A DNA stretch of 8,743 nucleotides from CAYRTD01 sp964528675 (GCA_964528675.1 CAZGTU010000147.1:1-8743), one strand, 5' to 3'. Numbered from the stretch's first letter, positions 1 through 6,813 are shown. A program made the numbers and translations. The notes: generated by a model not told the origin, from the letters alone.

Positions 1-395
1 CCAAGAATTCCGTTGCCAAGGATGATCAAACCACCCCAGAGACCACGGTCTGAAGTTGAAAGATCAGCAGGATCACTTAAATCATCAATCTCTGCAGTGA
101 AAATAATAGGATTACGTGGGTTACCCACAGCATGAATCTTTGCTCCCTTTGTAATAATAAGAGCAGAAGCATTGTCTCCGGTTGTGGGTGTCTCCTTTCC
201 CTTAACTACCGTACCTGCTTCAATGGTCAGGGTTCCCTCTTCGAGGAATACAAAACCATCAAGCATATAAACGGTATCCGAATACCATGTTGCAGAACCG
301 GTCAGATCAGCATCTGTAACGGTCACAACATTCTGAGCAATTCCCAGTTGAAAAACCGAGAGTAAAATAAACGACAGGATAAAATTTCTTTTCAT
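1..395 (-). CDS. Secreted beta-helix-like protein, 5' part only (cut by window edge)
   Basis: The first 131 codons are visible, starting at the ATG at 395-393; the rest lies beyond the left edge. Residues 1-20 form a clear type I signal peptide: basic MKRN, a hydrophobic core, then G18-I19-A20 as a likely cleavage site before Q21. The mature part has the ladder-like style of Bacteroidota surface and secreted proteins: 'LEEGTLTIEAGTVVKGK' (51-67), 'ALIITKGAKIHAVGNPRNPI' (78-97), then 'RGLWGGLIILGNG' (117-129). From memory, this order (costly-looking feature described as fixed, stand-alone item, placed inside other annotated text) matches many large Bacteroidota proteins often carrying a type IX secretion C-terminal signal, which cannot be seen here. 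Function is unknown; an extracellular adhesive, structural or parallel beta-helix role is inferred. The gene is divergent from the iron-sulfur genes. Confidence is high that it is coding and exported, low for function. Confidence 0.85.
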   Translation of the reverse strand, partial: MKRNFILSFILLSVFQLGIAQNVVTVTDADLTGSATWYSDTVYMLDGFVFLEEGTLTIEAGTVVKGKETPTTGDNASALIITKGAKIHAVGNPRNPIIFTAEIDDLSDPADLSTSDRGLWGGLIILGNGIL

Positions 396-728
396 GTTGT
401 TCTTTGTTTTTTAATTATTGATTTGCAATTCTCTTCTCTTAAATCCGATACAAATAAACTCCAGCTATATTAGATAAGTGTGATGTAAGGATTATTTATA
501 CCTTATGGAAAGTTTAAATTAGCATTAATCGCAAGTAACAATTTTTTAACTTCTCCCGGGTAAGAATAAAAATGAACATTACATGAATTTTTGTTGTTGA
601 AAATCTTTAAACAGATACCGGTCTTCTGTTGTGAAAAGATCATTAAAAGAGTTTTTCAGATAATTTACAGATTGGCATTTATTTCATTCAGTAATTTTTA
701 ACTTTACAGCCATTAATACACTAGTTTT
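396..728. other. AT-rich divergent intergenic region
   Basis: These 333 bases separate two divergent genes. I counted 85 G+C in 401-720 (about 27%). No convincing ORF or RNA gene is visible. The right end holds a probable promoter for the iron-sulfur genes, listed separately. For the leftward gene, the minus-strand octamer TTTATTTG (plus coordinates 451-458) matches the TAnnTTTG box at all but one fixed position and would give a leader of about 50 bases; this is weak, as no -33 TTTG is evident. A small imperfect hairpin (TAAGG 486-490 with CCTTA 501-505) is too short to interpret. Confidence 0.6.
699..706 (+). promoter_or_regulatory. Probable -7 box for the iron-sulfur gene pair
   Basis: TAACTTTA matches the Bacteroidota primary sigma factor -7 consensus TAnnTTTG except for the last base, and lies 22 bases before the ATG at 729, giving a short leader as is usual in the phylum. 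The -33 element is poor: only TTGG (672-675) or ATTT (677-680) lies near the expected spacing. The site is predicted from motif and position only. Confidence 0.4.
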
Positions 729-1229
729 ATGAGTAACCCGAATAACAGGCAATACACGAACGGTGAGATCACTGTATTTTGGAGGCCCTCCAAATGTATA
801 CACGCCACCACCTGTTTCCGAGAATTATTAGATGTTTATAATCCTCGAAAACGACCGTGGGTGAACATGGATGGAGCATCGACAGAAAAAATAATTGAAG
901 TAACCGATAAATGTCCCACCCAGGCCATTTATTGGAAATACAATAAAGATCTGACAGAGGAAGAAAAAGCCAATAATTACCGAAAACAAGGTGCCGAAGA
1001 AGAGGTTAATCCCGAAACCCTTCATGAAGAGAAAAAAAAGGAAGCAGAATCTTCATTGCAAATTATGCCAAACGGCCCGATTCTAATTGAAGGAGATTTT
1101 AAAGTCATAGGACCTGAAGATGAAGAAATCAAAACCATGGTAATGACTTCCTTTTGTAGATGTGGAAATTCAAAAAGCCAGCCATTTTGCGATGGCACAC
1201 ACAGAGTTGTTGGCTTTAAAGATGATTAA
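729..1229 (+). CDS. Fusion of divergent 4Fe-4S (Fer4_19/YjdI-type) and CDGSH iron-sulfur domains
   Basis: This 166-residue soluble protein has no signal peptide and two iron-sulfur modules. Residues about 13-70 match the divergent 4Fe-4S mono-cluster family (Fer4_19, E. coli YjdI type): 'ITVFWRPSKCIHATTCF' with C23 and C29, 'RPWV' (42-45), and 'VTDKCPTQAI' with C62. Residues about 112-163 are a CDGSH domain: 'CRCGNSKSQPFCDGTH' at 143-158 fits C-x-C-x2-S-x3-P-x-C-D-G-T-H, so C143, C145, C154 and H158 should hold a 2Fe-2S cluster with the family's 3Cys-1His ligation. A charged, Glu/Lys-rich linker (about 72-108) joins them. CDGSH proteins are known for labile, redox-active clusters used in electron or cluster transfer and iron or redox sensing; the partner here is unknown. 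The next gene starts 11 bases after the stop and encodes a second CDGSH protein, so the two are probably co-transcribed. The domain calls are firm; the role is not. Confidence 0.92.
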   Translation: MSNPNNRQYTNGEITVFWRPSKCIHATTCFRELLDVYNPRKRPWVNMDGASTEKIIEVTDKCPTQAIYWKYNKDLTEEEKANNYRKQGAEEEVNPETLHEEKKKEAESSLQIMPNGPILIEGDFKVIGPEDEEIKTMVMTSFCRCGNSKSQPFCDGTHRVVGFKDD

Positions 1230-1240
1230 AATATACCCTT

Positions 1241-1423
1241 ATGGCTACAGTATGCAAAGTTATTAAAAATGGTCCCCTTGAAGTAACAGGAAACTTTGAA
1301 ATCACCGGGACAGACGGGAAAAAAATGAATATTCAGGGACCGGTTTACCTCTGTCGCTGCGGAGGTTCACGAAATAAACCTTTCTGCGACGGGACTCATG
1401 GAAGGAATGATTTTCAGGGCTAA
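1241..1423 (+). CDS. Small stand-alone CDGSH iron-sulfur protein
   Basis: This is a 60-residue protein that is almost entirely one CDGSH domain. 'CRCGGSRNKPFCDGTH' at 38-53 supplies the ligands C38, C40, C49 and H53, with the conserved S43, P47, D50 and G51. It has no signal peptide or membrane anchor, so it is presumably cytoplasmic, unlike membrane-anchored mitoNEET of animals. It resembles the C-terminal half of the upstream gene product: both have NGP, then a G-[DN]-F segment, then the ligand motif, and end shortly after H-x3-[GD]-F. This suggests they are paralogues, although CDGSH domains are all similar. The ATG follows the preceding stop by 11 bases, pointing to one operon. A 2Fe-2S electron-transfer or cluster-handling role is inferred from the family; the physiological partner cannot be read from the sequence. 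Confidence 0.9.
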   Translation: MATVCKVIKNGPLEVTGNFEITGTDGKKMNIQGPVYLCRCGGSRNKPFCDGTHGRNDFQG

Positions 1424-1439
1424 TGTCGTTGTGATGAAT

Positions 1440-1447
1440 TATATTTG
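1440..1447 (+). promoter_or_regulatory. Probable -7 box of the arginine deiminase gene
   Basis: TATATTTG is an exact match to the Bacteroidota -7 consensus TAnnTTTG and lies 20 bases before the ATG at 1468. No good TTTG is seen at the -33 position (nearest is TTTTC at 1411-1415, too far away). If it is used, transcription would start at about 1453, so the upstream in-frame GTG at 1447 could not be the translation start. It would let arginine deiminase be expressed separately from the CDGSH genes. Confidence 0.45.
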
Positions 1448-1467
1448 TGAAAAAATTATTCATCACC

Positions 1468-2724
1468 ATGAATAAAAAAATAAACCTATCTGTAAACTCT
1501 GAGATTGGCGAACTCGAAGCAGTAATTCTTCATAAGCCCGGTCCGGAAGTCGAAAATATGACCCCGATGAATGCTGAACGGGCACTTTACAGTGATATTC
1601 TGAACCTTTCAGTAGCGGAAAAAGAATATTCACAACTAAGTTGTATACTTGCCCGGTTTGCAGAAACCATATATGTAGAAGATCTTTTAAAAGATATACT
1701 GGACGACAGCAGCGTAAAAGACAAACTTATACGAAAGATCTGTCAAAATGAATGTGTTAGCGATGTAACTGATGAACTCCTTTCTCTTTCGCCGGAAGAG
1801 CTTTCAAGACAATTAATAGAAGGAGTACCTATTAAAAGGAACAGCCTTACCAATTATCTCAGTAACAATAATTATTCTCTCAGGCCCCTCCATAATTTCT
1901 TTTTCACGCGCGACAGTGCCGTTTCCGTATACGACCGTATACTAATCTCAAGTATGGCCAACCCGGTGAGAGAAAGAGAAGCATTAATAATGCACACGAT
2001 ATTTGATCATCATCCTGCTGTTTCAACCACAACCATGAGCAAATCAGGATATCCTCTTCCGGCAGAAAACATAAATATGGAGGGAGGAGATATTTTGATT
2101 GCACGAGACGATGTCATTCTTATGGGTATCGGTCCGAGAACCAGCTCACAGGGTGTAGATTTTCTCCTGAACCGGTTAAAAGAAAAAAAGCAAAAACAAC
2201 ATGTGATTGTCCAGGAATTACCACATAAGCCGGAATCGTTCATTCATCTTGATATGGCCTTTACCTTTTTGGATACAAATGCCTGCATGGTCTATGAACC
2301 GCTCATAATTAAGCCTAATCGCTATGCAACCGTGCATATAACCCTTGATAACGGGAAGGTTACATCCATTAAAGGAGTCAAACACATCCCCGACGTACTC
2401 GAAGAACTGGGCATGCCATTGGATATTAGCTATTGTGGAGGGCGAAAAGATTCCATCATACAGGAAAGAGAACAATGGCACAGTGGAGCTAACTTTTTTG
2501 CAATAGCACCGGGTAAAGTCATTGCATACAGCAGAAACGTCTATACCCTTGAAGACGTGAATAAGAATGGCTATGAAATTATTCGCGCGAAAGATGTGCT
2601 TTCAGGAAAGATCAATCCTGAGGATTATAAAAAGTTTGTAATCACCATCGAAGGTTCTGAACTTTCCCGCGGTGGCGGTGGGGCAAGATGCATGACGATG
2701 CCTTTAATGAGAAAGAAAGTTTAA
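1468..2724 (+). CDS. arcA: Arginine deiminase
   Basis: Arginine deiminase hydrolyses L-arginine to citrulline and ammonia in the cytoplasm, the first step of the arginine dihydrolase (ADI) pathway. With the ATG at 1468 the product is 418 residues, a usual length for the family. An in-frame GTG at 1447 would add seven residues but overlaps the predicted -7 box, so I prefer the ATG. Guanidino-group-modifying enzyme landmarks are in order: N-terminal 'EIGELEAVILHKPGPE' (12-27), 'FTRD' (146-149), 'MEGGD' (204-208), 'HLDMAF' (260-265) and the nucleophile C408 in 'RCMTMPLMR'. D149, E205, H260, D262 and C408 line up by motif with the known catalytic set. The segment 'MTPMNAERALYSDIL' (31-45) differs from the classical LTPxNxxxLLFDD form; I recall this variant from Bacteroidota homologues. 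No ornithine carbamoyltransferase or carbamate kinase gene lies nearby, so the downstream fate of citrulline is unclear. A related arginine-modifying activity cannot be fully excluded. Confidence 0.9.
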   Translation: MNKKINLSVNSEIGELEAVILHKPGPEVENMTPMNAERALYSDILNLSVAEKEYSQLSCILARFAETIYVEDLLKDILDDSSVKDKLIRKICQNECVSDVTDELLSLSPEELSRQLIEGVPIKRNSLTNYLSNNNYSLRPLHNFFFTRDSAVSVYDRILISSMANPVREREALIMHTIFDHHPAVSTTTMSKSGYPLPAENINMEGGDILIARDDVILMGIGPRTSSQGVDFLLNRLKEKKQKQHVIVQELPHKPESFIHLDMAFTFLDTNACMVYEPLIIKPNRYATVHITLDNGKVTSIKGVKHIPDVLEELGMPLDISYCGGRKDSIIQEREQWHSGANFFAIAPGKVIAYSRNVYTLEDVNKNGYEIIRAKDVLSGKINPEDYKKFVITIEGSELSRGGGGARCMTMPLMRKKV

Positions 2725-2750
2725 AAGAATACCGAAGGATCTTAGCAGTT

Positions 2751-2890
2751 TGCCAACGCTCAATGGCAGTACCCTGAGCTATCAACCAGGCTTTCCTTAC
2801 TCCGGCGGATTTTTCGCCATGCACCTGCGCTTAAAGAATCGCCGGAGAAAACTTCTTGCGCAAACATAAGACTTCTTCCCCCCGGAGAAG
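2751..2890. repeat. GC-rich intergenic segment with several inverted repeats
   Basis: This noncoding stretch lies between arcA and the permease gene. I counted 73 G+C in 140 bases (52%), against about 27% in 401-720 and 32% in 5351-5520. It carries TGCCA 2751-2755 / TGGCA 2764-2768; CTCCGGCG 2800-2807 / CGCCGGAG 2840-2847, exact over 8 bp with a 32-base loop; a competing GGCG 2804-2807 / CGCC 2815-2818; the palindrome TTGCGCAA at 2856-2863; and CTTCTTCC 2872-2879 / GGAGAAG 2884-2890, 7 pairs with one bulge. None is followed by a T-tract, so an ordinary intrinsic terminator is not indicated. It could be a dispersed palindromic element, a small RNA or leader structure, or a relic of inserted DNA; one copy in one window cannot decide. 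Confidence 0.4.
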
Positions 2891-2959
2891 GTGAAAAAAA
2901 AATCTTTTCCTGTAACAATCGCTCACCTAAATCGTCAGACAAATACAACACCTGAAAAT

Positions 2960-5350
2960 ATGTTTAGAAACTACTTCCTGATCAATATCCGTAATTTTAT
3001 CAGACAATGGAGATATTCCTTAATAAATTTATTGGGTCTGACAATTGGATTAACCGCTGTAATCATCATTCTGATCTATGTATTTCATGAATTCAGTTAC
3101 GACCGTTTCCATAAAGAACCGGAGAATATATATCGTATAGTTACAGATATAAATATGGCAGGCAATGACCAGACCTTTGCCCTTGCTCAAACCCCGCTTG
3201 CACCTGAAATTAACAGAAGATATCCTGAAATAACATCATATACCAGAATACATCGGCCCTGGAATTCCATTCTCGTTGCCAAAGAAGATCAGAAATTCTA
3301 CGAGAAAAAATTGATCTATGCAGATTCGGGATTTTTTAAGACATTTGATTTCAAAGTCTTACAGGGGAATCCAAATAATTTACTTGCCCGACCTTATACC
3401 ATGGTCTTGACCCTTTCGATGGCGAAAAAATATTTTGGAGAGAAAGATCCAGTTGGCAAAACATTGAGCATAAATAACAGACATGACTATGAAATAACCG
3501 GGATCCTTGAAGACCCTCCGCGCAATTCCCATTTCAGTTTCAATGCCATACTATCATTTTCCACCTTTTATGAAGGAAACAGGGCAAAATGGATGGACAG
3601 TTGGATAGGGAATATAAATTATTTCAGTTATATCAGAGTCAGACCGGGTACACCACCGGATGAACTGGAAGATAAAATTAATGAAACAGTGGTGGAGAAA
3701 GCCGGCCAGGCCTTCGAAGATTATGGCTTTAGGCTTTATGCACATCCCCAGCCAATTACAGACATTCACTTAAAATCAGATTTTGAGCATGATATACAAC
3801 CTCATGGAGATATTACCAATGTTTACATTTTCATTGTCATTGCTTTTGTTATCCTGATCATTGCCGCCATAAATTTTATGAACCTTTCAACTGCCAGGTC
3901 TGCCAACAGGGCAAGAGAGGTCGGTATAAGAAAAGTGAACGGAGCAAAAAGAAGGATGCTGATCATTCAGTTTATCAGTGAATCGATAATATATTCATTG
4001 ATGGCCTTTATATTGGCATTAATACTTACAGAATTTCTGCTACCGGGATTCAGCAGACTGATGAACCGGGAACTGAGCTTTTCCGTCAGCCAAAACTTAA
4101 ATAATTTCCTGATCTTTCTTTTCATCAGTGTATTGATTGGCATCGCTGCCGGTCTCTATCCTGCCTTCTATCTTTCGAGCTTTAAAGCAATCAGGGTATT
4201 GAAAGGAGAGGTGACCAGGGGGAAGTCCGGGGCCTTTTTCCGGAATGTGCTGGTGGTGATCCAATTCACTATCTCTGTAGTGCTGATTATCGGAACTATA
4301 ATTGTTTTCCAGCAAATTTCATATATTAAAAATAAAGACCTTGGATTTAAACACGAGAGTGTAATTATTGTGCCATTGAGAAATAATGATCTGACTGATG
4401 ATTATAAATCTGTAAAAGAGAGAATCGAAAATATTCCGGGTGTAATTGAAAGTGCAGCTTCCCAAAACTTCCTGGGCAATGAATTTAGCGGAAATGCATA
4501 CCGGTTTAAAGGAATGGCTCCAAATGAAAATATATTGATGAATTTCATTGATGTTGATGATGAGTATATTGACCTCTTTGAAATGAGAATCAAAGAGGGA
4601 AGGAACTTTTCGGAGGATTTTGGAACAGATGAAGATGCGGTGATTATGAATGAGATTGCCGTTAAACATTCGGGACTGGAAAATCCGGTGGGAGAAACCC
4701 TATGGGGACCGGATTCTTCCAGGAAAGAAATTATCGGTGTTGTTGAAAACTTTCATTTTGGCTCTCTTCATAAAAATATTGAGCCCTTGATCATAGCTCA
4801 TAATCCAAACCGGTTTAATTATTTAAACATCAAACTCGAAAATACGAACCTGCAGAAAACTCTTGATAAGCTATCAAAAGAATGGGAAACGATAGATCCT
4901 GAAAGACCCCTGGATTATTTTTTCCTGGATACTACTTTTGAAGAAATGTATAATGAAGAAAAGAGGCTTGGAAGCATTTATTTCTACTTCTCTCTGCTTG
5001 CGATTCTTATAGCACTATTAGGCCTATTTGGTCTTTCCTCATTTATTACGGAACAGCGAACCAGGGAAATCAGCATAAGGAAAGTACTGGGGGCAAGCTC
5101 TAAGAACATTGTATTAAAGCTATCCTCCAGTTTTATGCTACTGGTATTGATTTCAAATCTGATAGCATGGCCTGCCGCCTGGTACCTCATGAAAAACTGG
5201 TTGAATAATTTTGCCTACAGAGTAGAGATCAATCCCTGGGCATTTGTTGCGGCAACCATTATTTCATTGATTATCGCATTTTTCACTGTGAGTATACAAT
5301 CATACAGGGCATCTCTTGCTAATCCTGCAAATCAATTAAGGAATGAATAA
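2960..5350 (+). CDS. FtsX/MacB-family ABC transporter permease (two-domain, 8 TM)
   Basis: This 796-residue inner-membrane protein has the tandem MacB_PCD-FtsX, MacB_PCD-FtsX plan common in Bacteroidota. Eight hydrophobic segments are visible at about 21-43, 286-308, 338-362, 384-406, 428-451, 671-695, 722-744 and 760-780. Large soluble, presumably periplasmic, domains lie at about 44-285 and 452-670. Each half has the family's cytoplasmic motif after its first core helix: 'REVGIRKVNGAKR' (319-331) and 'REISIRKVLGASS' (702-714). 'AIRVLKGE' (410-417) and the C-terminal 'NPANQLRNE' are also typical. Such proteins work with a separate LolD/MacB-type ATPase as mechanotransmission machines, for example in lipoprotein handling, peptide or drug resistance, or envelope signalling; the substrate cannot be told here. 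No ATPase or periplasmic adaptor gene is in the window. I chose ATG 2960 because 'MFRNYFLINIRNF' is the usual family N-terminus. A GTG at 2891 would add 23 unrelated residues, although GGAGAAG sits directly before it. Confidence 0.9.
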   Translation: MFRNYFLINIRNFIRQWRYSLINLLGLTIGLTAVIIILIYVFHEFSYDRFHKEPENIYRIVTDINMAGNDQTFALAQTPLAPEINRRYPEITSYTRIHRPWNSILVAKEDQKFYEKKLIYADSGFFKTFDFKVLQGNPNNLLARPYTMVLTLSMAKKYFGEKDPVGKTLSINNRHDYEITGILEDPPRNSHFSFNAILSFSTFYEGNRAKWMDSWIGNINYFSYIRVRPGTPPDELEDKINETVVEKAGQAFEDYGFRLYAHPQPITDIHLKSDFEHDIQPHGDITNVYIFIVIAFVILIIAAINFMNLSTARSANRAREVGIRKVNGAKRRMLIIQFISESIIYSLMAFILALILTEFLLPGFSRLMNRELSFSVSQNLNNFLIFLFISVLIGIAAGLYPAFYLSSFKAIRVLKGEVTRGKSGAFFRNVLVVIQFTISVVLIIGTIIVFQQISYIKNKDLGFKHESVIIVPLRNNDLTDDYKSVKERIENIPGVIESAASQNFLGNEFSGNAYRFKGMAPNENILMNFIDVDDEYIDLFEMRIKEGRNFSEDFGTDEDAVIMNEIAVKHSGLENPVGETLWGPDSSRKEIIGVVENFHFGSLHKNIEPLIIAHNPNRFNYLNIKLENTNLQKTLDKLSKEWETIDPERPLDYFFLDTTFEEMYNEEKRLGSIYFYFSLLAILIALLGLFGLSSFITEQRTREISIRKVLGASSKNIVLKLSSSFMLLVLISNLIAWPAAWYLMKNWLNNFAYRVEINPWAFVAATIISLIIAFFTVSIQSYRASLANPANQLRNE

Positions 5351-5387
5351 TTATTGGATGTAGCAAACAGATATAAGGTTGCTTCTC

Positions 5388-5421
5388 AAAAAAGGTAAAG
5401 AAGACAATTGGTTCTTTACTT
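5388..5421 (-). terminator. Candidate intrinsic terminator for sucC
   Basis: GTAAAGAA (5395-5402) and TTCTTTAC (5412-5419) form an exact 8-bp inverted repeat with a 9-base loop, extendable by a G-T and an A-T pair. Read on the minus strand the stem is followed at once by six T (plus-strand A run 5388-5393), as expected for a factor-independent terminator of the leftward sucC transcript, about 107 bases past its stop. The stem is AT-rich and therefore weak. A second 7-pair hairpin nearer sucC (5474-5480 with 5486-5492, one G-T pair) lacks a good T-tract. Confidence 0.45.
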
Positions 5422-5527
5422 AAGAATAATAAAAATCCGGGAAAAAAACCTATATTAAATTCCTGTTGTAAAGCTTTTCCGTGCCGGGAAAGTGAATAAC
5501 ACACAGAATATTATAGGCTATTTCTCT

Positions 5528-6715
5528 CTAAACGAGCTCCTTAACTCTATTAGCGGCTTCCTGAAGCGTTATGGCCGAATATACCTTAAGGCCTGAATCA
5601 TCGATAAGCTTTTTACCTTCTTCAGCGTTTGTACCCTGAAGCCTTACAATAACCGGAACCTCAATATCACCAATGGATTTATAGGCATCCACAACACCCT
5701 GGGCTACACGGTCGCATCGCACAATGCCACCGAATATATTGATGAGTATAGCTTTTACATTGGGATCCTTCAAAATGATCCTGAATCCGGCTTCCACAGT
5801 TTCAGCGTTTGCAGTTCCTCCTACATCAAGAAAATTTGCAGGATCTCCACCTGATAGCTTTATGATATCCATGGTAGCCATGGCAAGGCCGGCTCCATTT
5901 ACCATACACCCAACATTGCCATCGAGCTTAACAAAATTGAGATCATGCTTGGATGCTTCCACTTCAGCAGGATCTTCCTCGGTCAGATCACGCATCTCGG
6001 CATAATCAGTATGCCTGAATAAAGCATTGTCGTCCAGGTTCACTTTCGCATCGGCTGCCAGCACCAGGTCATCGGATGTTTTAAATACCGGGTTAATTTC
6101 AAATAAGGATGCATCCGATTTAGTATATGCCTTATATAATGCAGACACAAACTTCACCATTTGCTTAAAAGCTTTTCCTCCCAGCCCCAGGTTAAAAGCC
6201 ACCTGGCGGGCCTGAAAAGGAAGTAAACCGGTTTTCGGATCCACTTCCTCCTTAAATATCAAATGAGGCGTGTTTTCAGCCACAGCTTCAATATCCATGC
6301 CGCCTTCTGTTGAGTACATTATAATATTCTTACCGGTATCCCGGTTTAACAGAACACTCATGTAAAATTCACTTATCTCACTTTCACCGGGATAAAAAAT
6401 ACCCTGTTCGATTAATACTTTATTCACTTTCTTCCCTTCCGGCCCTGTTTGATGAGTGACAAGGGTCATCCCCAGAATATCTTTGGCGTAAGCTTTTACT
6501 TCATCAAGAGATCTGGCTATTTTCACACCTCCACCTTTACCACGTCCGCCGGCATGGATTTGAGCTTTTACAGCCCATGTATCAGCATTGGTCTGTGATT
6601 GTATTTTTTTGGCAGCTTCAATGGCAGCTTCAGGTGATTCGGCAACATATCCTTCCGGAACAGGTACTCCGGCTCCTTTTAAAATAGATTTAGCCTGGTA
6701 TTCATGGATATTCAT
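5528..6715 (-). CDS. sucC: Succinate-CoA ligase (ADP-forming) subunit beta
   Basis: This is the beta subunit of succinyl-CoA synthetase, which together with the alpha subunit (SucD) interconverts succinyl-CoA plus ADP/GDP and phosphate with succinate, CoA and ATP/GTP in the TCA cycle. The product has 395 residues (E. coli SucC has 388) and looks complete. An N-terminal ATP-grasp domain begins 'MNIHEYQAKSIL', with 'VKAQIHAGGRGKGGGVK' (49-65) in the nucleotide site and 'FEINPV' (205-210) plus D222 as expected Mg-nucleotide ligands (N208, D222). The C-terminal ligase-CoA domain has 'VNGAGLAMATMDI' (272-284) with N273, 'GGDPANFLDVGGTA' (289-302) and 'INIFGGIVRCD' (325-335), the succinate/phosphate loop. 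The ATG at 6715-6713 matches the family N-terminus. The plus-strand neighbour on the right starts 98 bases away and is divergent. sucD is not adjacent; separated sucC and sucD loci are, to my knowledge, not unusual in Bacteroidota. A possible minus-strand -7 box (TATTTTCG, plus 6742-6749, one mismatch) lies 27 bases upstream. Confidence 0.97.
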   Translation of the reverse strand: MNIHEYQAKSILKGAGVPVPEGYVAESPEAAIEAAKKIQSQTNADTWAVKAQIHAGGRGKGGGVKIARSLDEVKAYAKDILGMTLVTHQTGPEGKKVNKVLIEQGIFYPGESEISEFYMSVLLNRDTGKNIIMYSTEGGMDIEAVAENTPHLIFKEEVDPKTGLLPFQARQVAFNLGLGGKAFKQMVKFVSALYKAYTKSDASLFEINPVFKTSDDLVLAADAKVNLDDNALFRHTDYAEMRDLTEEDPAEVEASKHDLNFVKLDGNVGCMVNGAGLAMATMDIIKLSGGDPANFLDVGGTANAETVEAGFRIILKDPNVKAILINIFGGIVRCDRVAQGVVDAYKSIGDIEVPVIVRLQGTNAEEGKKLIDDSGLKVYSAITLQEAANRVKELV

Positions 6716-6813
6716 ATCTCTAGCTTTTTATTTTCAAATCACGAAAATATCCATTTTTTTTCATATAACTAAGAGAATATTAGATATTTTAGCGTTTCGG
6801 TAAATACTAAGTT

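Noticed and set aside
132..365. Plus-strand ORF of 77 codons opposite the secreted protein gene
   Set aside because: It lies wholly antisense to a gene with a clear signal peptide and family-like sequence; its Cys/Ser/Asn-rich product resembles nothing recognisable.
486..505. TAAGG/CCTTA hairpin as a regulatory structure
   Set aside because: Five pairs with a 10-base AT-rich loop is expected by chance in such AT-rich DNA.
2760..2951. Minus-strand ORF of 63 codons over the GC-rich intergenic segment
   Set aside because: Its product has no recognisable motif, an overlapping minus-strand frame (2642-2824) is open too, and the stretch is better described by its inverted repeats. A degraded gene cannot be fully excluded.
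4319..4669. Minus-strand ORF of 116 codons inside the permease gene
   Set aside because: It is antisense to a conserved periplasmic domain; the Ile/Phe-rich product is what AT-rich antisense reading gives.
5474..5492. Hairpin CTTTTCC / GGGAAAG close to the end of sucC as its terminator
   Set aside because: It has one G-T pair and is followed by only three T on the minus strand; the hairpin at 5395-5419 with six T is a better candidate.
5724..6005. Plus-strand ORF of 93 codons inside sucC
   Set aside because: It is antisense to the highly conserved CoA-ligase domain of sucC and has no recognisable motif.
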